Of a stretch of 64,000 bases of DNA, positions 20,996-30,387 are shown one piece after another. The position numbers and the translations under genes are program-made. This stretch comes from Arthrobacter ipis (GTDB lineage Bacteria > Actinomycetota > Actinomycetes > Actinomycetales > Micrococcaceae), in contig NZ_JAAOXD010000001.1 of NCBI RefSeq assembly GCF_014694315.1, positions 82,839-146,838 on the forward strand. The letters run 5' to 3'. Every line of letters starts with the position of its first letter. Position 1 is the stretch's first letter. The notes under the pieces were generated by a model. It saw nothing but the letters and a program-made list of their open reading frames with translations. It did not search any database and had not been told where the DNA came from.

Positions 20996-22171
20996 TTAGA
21001 CGGGCGTCTTAAGCAGCAACTGCCGAACGATATCGCGCACAACGTCCTCGTCTTCCTGCGAGCTCAGAGCACTGGCAGCGGCGTCAGCATTGTTCTTGAA
21101 GCGCTCCACATCACTGGCAGAGAGTGACCGGATCGCTTCGGCGAGGCTCTCGGGGGAGTAGTCGCCCGTGACGACGCCAAGGTCATACCGTTCGATGAGC
21201 GCAGACGTCTCCGGCGATGGGCTGAACACCAGGCCAAGCCGTGCCTGGACGAAGTCAAAAAACTTATTGGGCAGCATCAGCCGGTGGTTGGTTGTGCGCG
21301 GCGGCAGGCTGAAGATCCCCAGATCGTACTGGTTGAGTGTCCGCGGAAGTTCGTCGGGAGCGACTGCGTCGTGGAACCGGATTCGACTGGAACCGGCGGA
21401 CAGTTTCTTCAGCTCCCCCCAATACTTTCCGCCATCCCTGGCTTTAACCAGGTAGAGGTCGAGGGTATATTTCTCGTCGAGCTGCAGAACAGCGGTGATC
21501 ATGCCTTCGAGGTTGCGGCCGGGAATCGCCGCCCCGCTGTGGACCAGCCGGATCCGGCCGGCGACCGGTTCGCTGGGCCGGAGGTCACGGAAGCCACCCG
21601 CATTCCTGACAACACGGACGCTCAACCCGAAACGGTCTTCATAGAGCCTGGCAATGGAGCCGTTCACTGCGCTGACAGCGTGCGTGCGCGGCAAATATTC
21701 ACGGCACACGTCGGTCATGAACGGCTTGACGAGGAGGCGCCACGAAAGGACGTGGGCACGTTCCTCCGGGGCCCATTCATGCATATCGCCCCATACAGGG
21801 ACCGGACCATTCATTTGCCCGGCAAGGTGGTGCGCCAGCGGCAACGCCCGGGCCTCATTGGCGACAATCAGGTCATAATCCTCGCCCGCTGCAAGCTTTT
21901 CGGCCGCTTTGACTGCCGGTGCGGACAGGGCCACGGCTTTGAACCTGCGCAGCGCCAGGGCTAGCACACCCGTGATGGTCTGGGGCAGCGACGGCAACGC
22001 GCTATCGACCGGAAGATGGCGGGTAGCATGCGCGGGCTTTTCACCGTAGCTCAGTGTCGTGACCTCGCCGAACTCAGCCAGGACTGCCAGTTGGCGGAGA
22101 ACTCGGGAATCGGCGTTGATGTCGGAAAAAGAGATGCACAGTATCTTGGGTTTCAAGTGGGTCGCCTTCAT
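20996..22171 (-). CDS. GT-B glycosyltransferase
   Basis: This 391-residue protein has a two-domain GT-B layout. Its N-terminal domain carries CISFSDINADSRVLRQLAVL, a start common to a group of bacterial glycosyltransferases, and YDLIVANEARALPLA; the C-terminal domain starts near residue 215 (IRLVHSGAAIPGRNLEGMI) and ends with LPNKFFDFVQARLGLVF and DLGVVTGDYSPESLAEAI. GNLEGMI and the late acidic region would bind the nucleotide sugar. The sugar is not predictable. It lies just beyond the IS481 remnant, transcribed against the main glycan locus, with an 87-base gap from the next minus-strand gene. A palindrome at 20955-20974 (GGCGCCGG/CCGGCGCC) downstream could stop transcription. Confidence 0.85.
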   Translation of the reverse strand: MKATHLKPKILCISFSDINADSRVLRQLAVLAEFGEVTTLSYGEKPAHATRHLPVDSALPSLPQTITGVLALALRRFKAVALSAPAVKAAEKLAAGEDYDLIVANEARALPLAHHLAGQMNGPVPVWGDMHEWAPEERAHVLSWRLLVKPFMTDVCREYLPRTHAVSAVNGSIARLYEDRFGLSVRVVRNAGGFRDLRPSEPVAGRIRLVHSGAAIPGRNLEGMITAVLQLDEKYTLDLYLVKARDGGKYWGELKKLSAGSSRIRFHDAVAPDELPRTLNQYDLGIFSLPPRTTNHRLMLPNKFFDFVQARLGLVFSPSPETSALIERYDLGVVTGDYSPESLAEAIRSLSASDVERFKNNADAAASALSSQEDEDVVRDIVRQLLLKTPV

Positions 22172-22258
22172 GTCTGATTTCCTCGTTTGGCTATGGCCCT
22201 ATTCATTCGCGGGCATAAGAGAGCACGGCCGGTGCCGCCGTCGGGGTAGCGGACAGCA

Positions 22259-23401
22259 CTACGACCCGGCGAGATCTATGTAGTGGCTCTCCAGTTCATC
22301 GCAGCTGACGGCCAGGCTTCGGGACGTGACGACAAAATCCCGGGCCCGGGCCCGGCATTTCCGGTATTCCTCCCCGGACATCGTCAGGATTTGGCCTATT
22401 GCGGAGGATAGTTGGCCAATGTTTCCTTCGCTTACCAGGAGACCCGTTTCTCCGTTCCGAAGCATTTCGCCGATGCCGCCGCTGTCAGTTGCGACCACAG
22501 GGGTGCCGCAGGCTTGAGCTTCCAGAGATACCAGGCCGGCTGCTTCACGCCAGCCTTTGTGTTCCTTGCTGGGCACCACGACAACACTTGCAGCTTGCAT
22601 CCTCGCTCGAACCGCGCTTCTCCCCGCGGCGCCGACAATTTCTGCATCAGCGTGGTCCACAATTATTTTCTCCAGGTCACCTCTGAGCGGTCCATCACCG
22701 ATGAATACCAAACGGTGAGGCACGGTCTTCAGCAGTTCCTTAGAAGCAAGGGCGAGGTCCAGAACCCCTTTCCGCTCAGCCAAGCTGCCAACGAAAAGGA
22801 CAGTGGGAAGCTGGTCGGGGTGTCCCTCATCTTCAAGCGGCACAAAGTAATCGGTATCTATGCCCTGATAATGAACTTCCAGCTTATTGGCTGGGTAGCC
22901 GGAGGAGATGGCCGTGTCAGCGAGGAACCTGCTGACCGCCAGTAGACGTGTGCTGGTCCGGTTGCATGCAGAGATGTTGCTGTGGTGCCACCGCTCCATC
23001 AACGAGCTTGTACTCCTGCCGTAGACGAATACGTCCGCGCCGTGCAGCGTTGTAAGCATGGGAATTCGTGCAAAGCGAGAAGCCGTTACGGCAGGGAGGG
23101 ACCAAACCGCAGTGTGCTGATGAATGACGTCGGGACGGAACCTGAGAATTCCCGCCGTCATCCACGGCATGAAAGCTGGCATGACCAATTCACGGCGACG
23201 GAAACCAATCGAGGGGAACGGCGCATATTGACGCACGGGAGTAGAAATTGTCGGATCCTGTATGTCGGCCGCCAGTACGAAACACTCGAAATGGTGTTTA
23301 GCTCCTAGAGCTTCAGCATGCGAGACGGCAAAATATGTCGGTGGGATCCGGAGAGTGCCTTTGGTGACAGCCACCCTGAGGGCCGATTGAGTACGATTCA
23401 T
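22259..23401 (-). CDS. Family 4 glycosyltransferase
   Basis: The 380-residue protein is a retaining GT4 enzyme: PDVIHQHTAVWSLPAVTASR in the acceptor domain, then VLFVGSLAERKGVLDLALAS at the start of the donor domain, and the family acidic pair in EAAGLVSLEAQACGTPVVA (E-x7-E). LTTLHGADVFVYGR is the usual loop before the interdomain linker. A hydrophobic patch near residue 75 (LVMPAFMPWMTAGIL) suggests peripheral membrane contact. The coding strand is visibly less GC-biased than the neighbouring genes, which could mean later acquisition. Sugar and acceptor are unknown; the setting is envelope glycan synthesis. Confidence 0.88.
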   Translation of the reverse strand: MNRTQSALRVAVTKGTLRIPPTYFAVSHAEALGAKHHFECFVLAADIQDPTISTPVRQYAPFPSIGFRRRELVMPAFMPWMTAGILRFRPDVIHQHTAVWSLPAVTASRFARIPMLTTLHGADVFVYGRSTSSLMERWHHSNISACNRTSTRLLAVSRFLADTAISSGYPANKLEVHYQGIDTDYFVPLEDEGHPDQLPTVLFVGSLAERKGVLDLALASKELLKTVPHRLVFIGDGPLRGDLEKIIVDHADAEIVGAAGRSAVRARMQAASVVVVPSKEHKGWREAAGLVSLEAQACGTPVVATDSGGIGEMLRNGETGLLVSEGNIGQLSSAIGQILTMSGEEYRKCRARARDFVVTSRSLAVSCDELESHYIDLAGS

Positions 23402-23650
23402 GGGTAAATTGAGCGCCCTTTTTTAGTTCATCGGCCTAGCCCTGACACCGAATTGAAATTCGCTCCGACGATCAAAATTCGGGTGCAGGGTCAGCGTCAT
23501 GCGGGGAAAGCGTGGGCTGAGACAGCAGCTCTCGCCTTAGGTACCGAGTATTGATCTTAGCAAAGGCTCCTCACGCCGAAGGACGTCGGAGGAACACTTC
23601 TCGGTGCGCCGTGAGTCGCGTCGCTGGACGGCGGTACTGTCGGGCCTCGT

Positions 23651-25624
23651 TCAGCGGCACGCGGTCACTTCGTACAGACGTGCATCGCCTTCCGAGTCGA
23701 GCAGACGCAAGCCCTCTGTTCCAGCCAGCGAAGATAAAGCGGCGTAATGCCTGCCCTGGTGGACTTCCTTAGGGCCGAAATCCAGGACGTAGTAGCTGTT
23801 CTCCGTGGCGATCATCTGGCAGACCTCGCGGTCCTTCGCGACGGCCTTAAGCCGGCTCAGGATAATCCGTTCTGCTGGGCTCGGGGAGGAACTGATGGCA
23901 GGAAGCATCGCCGTCCTGCCGCTGAATGCATAAACGAGCGAAGCTCCTGTCCACGGATTGCCGACCACAACTGAGCCGGCGGGAACATGGCGATCAAGGC
24001 GCCTGAGCAGTGCCTCTTCGTCAGAGGAGAGCAGGGGTGAAGCGTCCGTGGAACTGTACGACTGGGCGGCCTTTGCCTGTTCGGTGGTGATTGACCGCCC
24101 TTGCGTCAGCGCTGCGGCCGCAAGGACCAGCACCGCTGATACGGCGAAGCTGATGGCACGTAGGGCCGGCCTCCTGGCGGGGGTCAGTTGCCGCTGGGCC
24201 CCTCGCAGGGAGGTCTCGATCAGCCAGCTTCCGCCAATGGCCGAGATGACCAGGGCGGTTATGGGCAGGAGGGCCGCCAAGCGGTAGGCATCGTTGTACC
24301 AGACGCCAGTCCAGAAACTGCGCGTCGGACCTGCAGGGTAACCGGCCACGACGGCGTAAAAGCCCAGGGAGATCAGGAAACATCCAAGAATCCAGAGCTT
24401 CCGCTCGGCGCACAGGATGACAATGCCCACGATGGTCAGTGCGAAGATGAGCCAAGGCACATCGGGGCTTTGCGGCGCGCTGGTGAGGGCTTCGCCGATT
24501 GCCCGGGGGAGAGTGGTCACCGGCGGCCAGAACGAGGCAGCCTCGCTTGGGCGCACGTTGGTCCAGAGGATCCAGGCAACGGCGCCGTAGGCGAGAACGG
24601 CCGCGAAGGCGATCAATGTTTTGCGGATCCCGTGCTCTTGGCCCCGAAAATTAATGCTGCGTTTGGCGAACCAGACCAGCAAAGGCGCCACAGCGAAGGC
24701 AATTAGAGTCATCGTCGTGCTGGGATGGGCCAGGGTCAAGCCAACTGATCCAACGCCGAGCAGGCCGACATACAAGATGGGGGAGGCCCGTCTGTCGCGT
24801 CCAATTCCCAGGAGTTCGACAACAGCGCCGAGACAAAAGGGGAGCAACGCTATGGCGAGCAGGGTCGGGTAGAGCACCCCGAAATCGACCATCAGATACG
24901 GGAATGAGCTAAAGCCTGCGGCCAAGGCTCCCGTCACCATCATGGGGACAGGTCGGCGGCCTGTCAGCGTCGAGACCAGGAATATCGCGGACAGGGGCCA
25001 GACCACAGCCGCGATGATCATGTTGGCCACGTTTACGGCCAAGGGAATGGAGGATCCGCTGGCATCCACCACCAGCGCCACAACGTCGTGCCACGCCGCG
25101 GGATAAAAGCTGAGCCGGTTGGAACTTGGGTCCAGTGACGCCAAGGTCAGCGACGAGGCCCGGCCGCTGTCCGCAATCACGCGCAGTGCGTTTAGGTGAA
25201 AAACGTTGTCATACGTCTGTGAGATATTTTCCGGCCCGCCGAAGATCCTGGTGAATCTGACGGAGATGATTGCCGCGGGGATACCGACGGCCAGCAGGTA
25301 CGCCGCGGAGCGGAGGACTGCCGGCAGCCGCCCAATCTCCGGCCGTGGCCAGCTCCCGGAGGTGCGCCGCAACCACAGGACCCTCACCGCGGCAGCTGCG
25401 GCAGTGAATACGAGAGTTATCAGGACCATGGAGGCAACAGACCAGCGGATGTTCAGCATCTGGAGCAGGATGGCGCCCACCGAGGCAACAGATACCGTCA
25501 TAGGCGCCGATGCACTCCACAGTGTCAGACCGCGTGCACCCATCGTCCTGGCCAACAGCGCTCCGGGAAGGAAGAGCACCAGCAGGCCGACAATAATCGT
25601 GGGGATGGTCTGCATCCAGCTCAT
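23651..25624 (-). CDS. Large polytopic membrane protein of DUF6541 type
   Basis: A 657-residue integral membrane protein with about thirteen hydrophobic helices spread over residues 1-490, a large extracytoplasmic loop after the fourth (RFTRIFGGPENISQTYDNVF, with LDPSSNRLSFYPAAWHDVVA), and a soluble C-terminal domain of about 150 residues (LDRHVPAGSVVVGNPWTGAS). The acidic or aromatic first loop and soluble tail resemble GT-C glycosyltransferases and the DUF6541 group, so a lipid-linked sugar transferase is possible, but I see no decisive catalytic motif. It sits between a glycosyltransferase and a secreted lysozyme. ATG start; the ribosome binding site (GAGACTCGCCC region) is weak. Confidence 0.75.
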   Translation of the reverse strand: MSWMQTIPTIIVGLLVLFLPGALLARTMGARGLTLWSASAPMTVSVASVGAILLQMLNIRWSVASMVLITLVFTAAAAAVRVLWLRRTSGSWPRPEIGRLPAVLRSAAYLLAVGIPAAIISVRFTRIFGGPENISQTYDNVFHLNALRVIADSGRASSLTLASLDPSSNRLSFYPAAWHDVVALVVDASGSSIPLAVNVANMIIAAVVWPLSAIFLVSTLTGRRPVPMMVTGALAAGFSSFPYLMVDFGVLYPTLLAIALLPFCLGAVVELLGIGRDRRASPILYVGLLGVGSVGLTLAHPSTTMTLIAFAVAPLLVWFAKRSINFRGQEHGIRKTLIAFAAVLAYGAVAWILWTNVRPSEAASFWPPVTTLPRAIGEALTSAPQSPDVPWLIFALTIVGIVILCAERKLWILGCFLISLGFYAVVAGYPAGPTRSFWTGVWYNDAYRLAALLPITALVISAIGGSWLIETSLRGAQRQLTPARRPALRAISFAVSAVLVLAAAALTQGRSITTEQAKAAQSYSSTDASPLLSSDEEALLRRLDRHVPAGSVVVGNPWTGASLVYAFSGRTAMLPAISSSPSPAERIILSRLKAVAKDREVCQMIATENSYYVLDFGPKEVHQGRHYAALSSLAGTEGLRLLDSEGDARLYEVTACR

Positions 25625-25750
25625 CGGGCGAGTCTCCTAGTTTCCGTCAAAGAGTTCAGGATACAAGCCAGTGACCGGGAAACTGTCATCGGGGTGGGCA
25701 TAGTGAAGGCAGCCGAAAGTCTGTTTCGGCGTGCGCATCCTGACTGTGTT

Positions 25751-28700
25751 CTAGTTCGCTCCTGAGGAGGCAGCAACCAGTGGCGCCGTGCCGACAGTGC
25801 CCGCCGTCGAAGCCACACCCCATTTGCTGCCTGCAAGGATGGGGTAGTAGCGCAGCTGCCCCGAGGTCTGGAGGGCCAGGACGCCCTTGCTTCCCGTGCC
25901 TGCGAAGCCGGCCGTGGCCGAGAACTGCCGGAAGGATTGCCAGCCGGTGCCAACCGTCTTTCTAATTTCTGACACAAACCTGCTTGTGCCGGTGGACCGG
26001 TAGAGCCGCATCGTGCCCGGCCCGTCCACCACCAACAGATCCTGTTTACCGTCGGAGTCGAAGTCAACCATGGCGAGCTTGAGTCCTGCCCACCCGCTGC
26101 CGATTCGCGCCGGCGTGCTGAGTCCCCTGCCGGAGGCGTTTGCCCAGTAATTCAACACCCCGTCGGCGCCATAGCCCACGAGCCCGGGATATTTGGCGCC
26201 CGCGACCCATTTGCCGGTCAGTAGCCTGGTCTGGGCGAAACCCGAGGCGACTACGGTAATGGGGGCAGCGAAGCCACCTGCGGCGGAGCCCGCATACAAT
26301 GTGAGCGCGCCGCTGGACCTCTGGGCGAGAACGTCGGCGACGCCGTCGCTGTTCCAGTCAACGACGTTCAGGGACTTCATACCGGACCAGCCCACGCCGA
26401 TCTGGTACGGGGATCCAATTGCGGAGGTGTTGGTTTCCGGGTGGTTCCACAACCCTCCCGCGGCATCGACAGTGAGAACATCTGCTGTGCTGGGGATGGC
26501 GCGTCCGCGCGTAATCAGAGAACTGCCGGAGATCAGGACACCTGACCAGCCGGTCCCTTCCACGGATTTGGCGCCCACCACGCCGCCGGTCAGTGGGTAG
26601 TAGTACACGGTGCCCGCGCTGTTACGTGCCAGCAAGCCGTGGGATGTTGCGGACGTGAAACCGGAGGCAGTGCCTATGCTGTTCATCGTGCCCCAGCCGG
26701 TTCCGATGACCTTGCGGGTCTCGGCGACAAAGGTTCCTGTCCCGCCGGAGCGGTAGAGCCGCATCCGTCCCAGGTAGTCGACAGCAAGGATGTCTTGGTT
26801 GCCGTCGCCGTCAGCGTCGTTCATGGAGACGTCCATTCGGACGAAACCTGAACCAAGGGCGGCTGCGGGCCCGAGAGCACCCCCGGAGGGATTCCCATAA
26901 GCCTGCAGAGATCCGTTGGGCCAGCGGACAATGACACTGGGGTACTTGGAAGACTTGACCCATCGGCCGATGGTGACATCGGCCCCTGACAAGCCGGAAA
27001 TGAGCGTAGTCCGGGCCGCAAAACCTCCTGCGGCAAGTCCGGTTTGAATGCCGAGCACTCCGGCCGTGCTCACTGTCGCCACATCCTGGATCCCATCGGC
27101 GTTCCAGTCGGTTACGTGGACGGAAGCAAGACCGGTGAACCCCGAACCGATCTTGGTGGCGGCGCCCAAAGATCCCGAACTGGCTGCCCGGCGGAAGAGG
27201 CCACCGGCGGCATCAACGGTGACCACGTCCGAAGCCGAGGGGATGGACGGAGATGCCGGGGGCGGCGGCGCCGGTGTCACCGGAACCAGGTTGACATTCT
27301 CGCCGCCGGCAATGAGGTACGGGTTCCAGCCCGCGCCGAGCGCAGTGGAAACACCCCAGGTTCCGTTGCCGGGCACGGGGTAGTAGTAGAGCTGGCCACT
27401 GGTGTTGCGGGCAAGAAGGCCGTTTGTGCCGGCACCCTTGAAATTCGTGGTTACGGTGACGCTGGTCATTTTGTGCCAGCCGCTGCCGATGGTTTTGCGT
27501 ACTTCCGTCAGGAAGGAGCCGGCGCCGTTGGACCTGTACAGCCGAAGCGCCCCGGTGGGGTCCTGGGCCAGAATGTCCTGGCTGCCGTCGCCGTCGAAGT
27601 CAATCATTGTCAGGTTCAACCCGCTCCAGCCCTGGCCGAGAGTTGTCCCGGCGCTCACTGAGGAGCCTGAAGTGTTGCGCCACAGGCGCAGCATGCCAGC
27701 ATCATCGCGAGTGATGACATGGGGATAATAGCTGCTGTTGAGCCAGTAGCCGATGGTCAGCTGATAGTTGCTCCAGCCGGATTCCGCCAAGACGGGGCCC
27801 GCGGAAAAGCCGCCCGACGCCACTCCGACGTAGACGTTGACGCGGCCCGATTTCCACTGGGCCACGATGTCGAGCACACCGTCGGCATTCCAGTCGATGA
27901 CGTTGATCGACCGGAGGTTGGTCCATCCCTGCCCGATCTGTTTGCGGGCGCGGAAGGTCGCGCTGCCGGTCGCCGGGTAGTCCCAAAGAATGCCTGAGGC
28001 GTCCGCCGCGACCACGTCGCCCAAGGATGTTATGGAGGGCGTGGGTACGGCGCCGTCAGCCTGGGACGCAAACCGCCGCAGGCTGTCCAGCGTTCCATTC
28101 CAGGCATTGGAGTCTCCAGCGAAGGGGCCCGTTGCACTGTACTGCCACACGCTGTAGGTTCCCCAGCCGTTGGGCATGGCCCCCACGTAGCGCGAATATG
28201 TGGCCAGATGCAGGGGCTGCCGGCTGAACGCACCAGAGTTTCCCGTGCACGTTGTCCACCAGTCGGTGGTTGTGTAGATCATCGGCAGCCGGCCGGTCCG
28301 GGCCAGCACGCGGTTGGAAAATGCCGCAATCCAGTTGACCATTGAGGCCTGGCTCATGTTGTAGCAGGTGTTGCCCAAGGATGCGTACGGGTTGTACTCG
28401 ATGTCCAGCAGCGGCGGCATCGTATTGCCGTCTCCGCTCCAGCCGCCCCCGTTGTTGACGAAGAAATCGGCCTGTGCCGCTGCGGTGGAAACACCCGGCA
28501 GCGCGAAATGGTAAGCGCCACGGATCATTCCGGCGCTACCTGCGCCGCCATACTGGGAGCTGAAAAGCGGGTTTGTGTAGGTTGTTCCCTCGGTGGCCTT
28601 CACGTAGGCGAACCTGGCACCGAGACTATACTGCGCCGCCCAGTTGACGCTTGACTGGTGGCTGCTGACGTCCAGGCCCTGGACACCTGGAGCCATCCAT

Positions 28701-29038
28701 GTGTTGGCCGCTTCTGTAGTTGCCGTTGCCGACAACGGCGACGACTTCCTGACGAGGGTGGATTCACGGCGCTTGAGGCCCTGGCCCATATAGGAGCCGT
28801 CTTCTCCGATTTCGGCCCGAAGGGCTTCCATGTCCACCGGCGCCGATGTAGACGTCGCTGCGGGGTCCGGCGTTTCGGAAGAGGACTGGACTGACGGCTG
28901 TACCGGGGCGCCCTGCGCAGGTAGCCCGCCGCCGAGGGAAAGCGTGGCCGACAAAAGAGCGGTTGTGCCCAACAGGCCGAGGCGTCTCGCGCCCACCACA
29001 ATGGGCTTTGCGATTCTGCTATTCGAGGAAGGATTCAT
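25751..29038 (-). CDS. Secreted GH25 lysozyme with three FG-GAP/VCBS-like repeat modules
   Basis: A 1095-residue exported muramidase. A signal peptide ends near residue 37 (LLSATLSLGGGLPAQGA). The GH25 domain runs from about 118 (GVQGLDVSSHQSSVNW) to 325, with the acid pair in PLLDIEYNPYA (about 210) and IYTTTDWW. Three modules of roughly 245 residues follow (about 335-575, 598-835, 845-1095), each with two calcium-loop motifs such as DWNADGVLDIV and DFDGDGSQDIL plus LRLYRS strands: a beta-propeller-like wall or glycan binding part. The frame is open to 29593, but the ATG at 29038 has GGAG seven bases before it and starts the signal peptide. It likely hydrolyses muramyl linkages at the surface. 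Confidence 0.9.
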   Translation of the reverse strand: MNPSSNSRIAKPIVVGARRLGLLGTTALLSATLSLGGGLPAQGAPVQPSVQSSSETPDPAATSTSAPVDMEALRAEIGEDGSYMGQGLKRRESTLVRKSSPLSATATTEAANTWMAPGVQGLDVSSHQSSVNWAAQYSLGARFAYVKATEGTTYTNPLFSSQYGGAGSAGMIRGAYHFALPGVSTAAAQADFFVNNGGGWSGDGNTMPPLLDIEYNPYASLGNTCYNMSQASMVNWIAAFSNRVLARTGRLPMIYTTTDWWTTCTGNSGAFSRQPLHLATYSRYVGAMPNGWGTYSVWQYSATGPFAGDSNAWNGTLDSLRRFASQADGAVPTPSITSLGDVVAADASGILWDYPATGSATFRARKQIGQGWTNLRSINVIDWNADGVLDIVAQWKSGRVNVYVGVASGGFSAGPVLAESGWSNYQLTIGYWLNSSYYPHVITRDDAGMLRLWRNTSGSSVSAGTTLGQGWSGLNLTMIDFDGDGSQDILAQDPTGALRLYRSNGAGSFLTEVRKTIGSGWHKMTSVTVTTNFKGAGTNGLLARNTSGQLYYYPVPGNGTWGVSTALGAGWNPYLIAGGENVNLVPVTPAPPPPASPSIPSASDVVTVDAAGGLFRRAASSGSLGAATKIGSGFTGLASVHVTDWNADGIQDVATVSTAGVLGIQTGLAAGGFAARTTLISGLSGADVTIGRWVKSSKYPSVIVRWPNGSLQAYGNPSGGALGPAAALGSGFVRMDVSMNDADGDGNQDILAVDYLGRMRLYRSGGTGTFVAETRKVIGTGWGTMNSIGTASGFTSATSHGLLARNSAGTVYYYPLTGGVVGAKSVEGTGWSGVLISGSSLITRGRAIPSTADVLTVDAAGGLWNHPETNTSAIGSPYQIGVGWSGMKSLNVVDWNSDGVADVLAQRSSGALTLYAGSAAGGFAAPITVVASGFAQTRLLTGKWVAGAKYPGLVGYGADGVLNYWANASGRGLSTPARIGSGWAGLKLAMVDFDSDGKQDLLVVDGPGTMRLYRSTGTSRFVSEIRKTVGTGWQSFRQFSATAGFAGTGSKGVLALQTSGQLRYYPILAGSKWGVASTAGTVGTAPLVAASSGAN
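25760..28040 (-). repeat. Three-fold internal module repeat of the GH25 protein
   Basis: Three long modules begin near 28040, 27245 and 26495, each opening with a DVV/DVL-x-V/A-DA-x-G motif (DVVAADASG, DVVTVDAAGG, DVLTVDAAGG) and carrying two D-x-D/N-x-DG-x-x-D loops at equal spacing. The spacing between module starts (about 795 and 750 bases) shows whole-module duplication. Protein similarity is clear but the DNA has diverged, so the duplications are not recent. Confidence 0.8.
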
Positions 29039-29304
29039 CTCATACTCCGTAGCCTTGAACTGCTGGCAGACAGTGGCTTGATGGCAGAGTCGTTCACCGT
29101 TTTGGCCCCCTAGTACGCCCGCGCGGGTGAGCGGTTCAGTGTAGCACTGGAGGTGCTGGTGTGACCAACGTGACACCTGAGCAGTACCGGGACCTGCGTG
29201 GCACCACATTTCTGCCCCACCGCCGCAGGGAACTAGACTGAGTGGCTGGTCCCGTGCCCCCTGATCGGGAACCCTCAACCGACCATGCGAAGGAACGATG
29301 AGCA

Positions 29305-30327
29305 TTGCTTGCACAACCGTCCCTTGAACACCCCCGTCAGATGCGCTCAGGCGCCATTGATTTTCTGCGCGTACTGGGAATCGCGGCCGTGGTTGCCGGC
29401 CATATCGGAGCCTGGTCCGGCCCTGTCGTCCGTGAGACTGTCTACACATGGCACGTGCCGCTGTTTTTCTTCCTCTCCGGCTACCTGTGGTCCGAAGGCC
29501 GCACCGTGATTCAAGAAATGAATAAGCGGGCCAGGACACTTCTTCTTCCCTATCTCGTTTGGCTGGTTCTGGTTGGTGCGTGGTGGCTGTCACAGCTGGG
29601 TGTCATCCATGGCCAAGACATCCGCAAGCTCATCCTGGGCGGCTCGCATGTGCGGGGGCCGCTCGCCGCGTTCTGGTTTGTTACGGCGCTCTTCGTTGCT
29701 GTAGTGGCCGTCCGAGCGCTGCAGCGCTTCCCCGCGTGGGCGCAGTGGACGCTCTCCATGGGTGCGTTGGTTGTGACAATGCGCTTCCCCGACCTTGTCG
29801 CGCGGATCCCTCTAGCCGCGGGAGCGGGCCTCGCTTGTGTTGTGTTCGTCCTGGCGGGGCGGGAATTCAAGCGGCACCGGGCGAGGATTCGCCGGCCACT
29901 CGCCACCGGGCTGTCAATCCTGGGCGGATGCGCCGCCGTCATACTGTTGGGCTGGTCCACCTACCTGGATCTGAAATATGCCCAATTGGGCACGCCCGTT
30001 ATGACGGTCCTCGTTGCCATCGGGGTATGCGCCGCCCTGGTACTCATCGCCGAGCATCTCGTGCCTTTGCTGGGTCCGCGTGCAAACGCAGCACTAAGCA
30101 CACTCGCCAGTTGCGGGTTCATGGTTGTACTGACGCACGCGGTGGTTCTCGCTGAACTGACGAGGCTCGGCGTTGCCCCCTGGCTGGTCTTCGCTGCTTC
30201 ACTGGCCGGTCCCTGGCTTGCCGCCCTGCTTATCCTCAGGACCGGGCTTGCTCCCGTTCTTCTGGGCGTACCCGTTCTCGCGGCAGCCGCGCCCCTGCGC
30301 GTGGGTGTGGGCTCCAGCCGTTCCTGA
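29305..30327 (+). CDS. Acyltransferase-3 family membrane protein
   Basis: This 340-residue protein has about ten membrane helices and the acyltransferase-3 pattern: SGAIDFLRVLGIAAVVAGH with the catalytic-site histidine, then YTWHVPLFFFLSGYLWSEGR and a basic cytoplasmic segment RARTLLLPYLVW. Members move acyl groups (usually acetyl) onto sugars at the membrane; no periplasmic SGNH domain is attached here, unlike the protein at 10.3 kb. TTG at 29305 has GAAGGA nine bases upstream; ATG at 29341 is an alternative. It diverges from the GH25 gene and precedes galE by 60 bases. The target is not predictable. Confidence 0.82.
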   Translation: MLAQPSLEHPRQMRSGAIDFLRVLGIAAVVAGHIGAWSGPVVRETVYTWHVPLFFFLSGYLWSEGRTVIQEMNKRARTLLLPYLVWLVLVGAWWLSQLGVIHGQDIRKLILGGSHVRGPLAAFWFVTALFVAVVAVRALQRFPAWAQWTLSMGALVVTMRFPDLVARIPLAAGAGLACVVFVLAGREFKRHRARIRRPLATGLSILGGCAAVILLGWSTYLDLKYAQLGTPVMTVLVAIGVCAALVLIAEHLVPLLGPRANAALSTLASCGFMVVLTHAVVLAELTRLGVAPWLVFAASLAGPWLAALLILRTGLAPVLLGVPVLAAAAPLRVGVGSSRS

Positions 30328-30387
30328 TGTGTCTGCCTTCAACGCGTCAATTACCCACTCGCGGTTGGTCGCCATAAACTGGTGGCC

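Noticed and set aside
29298-29327. Nine-codon ATG frame just before the acyltransferase gene
   Set aside because: It has a fair ribosome binding site but ends after nine codons in another frame; no leader-peptide features such as repeated rare codons or an attenuator were seen.
29039-29593. Upstream extension of the GH25 gene
   Set aside because: The frame is open for 185 more codons, but the signal peptide and ribosome binding site mark 29038 as the start, and the divergent acyltransferase gene occupies part of it.
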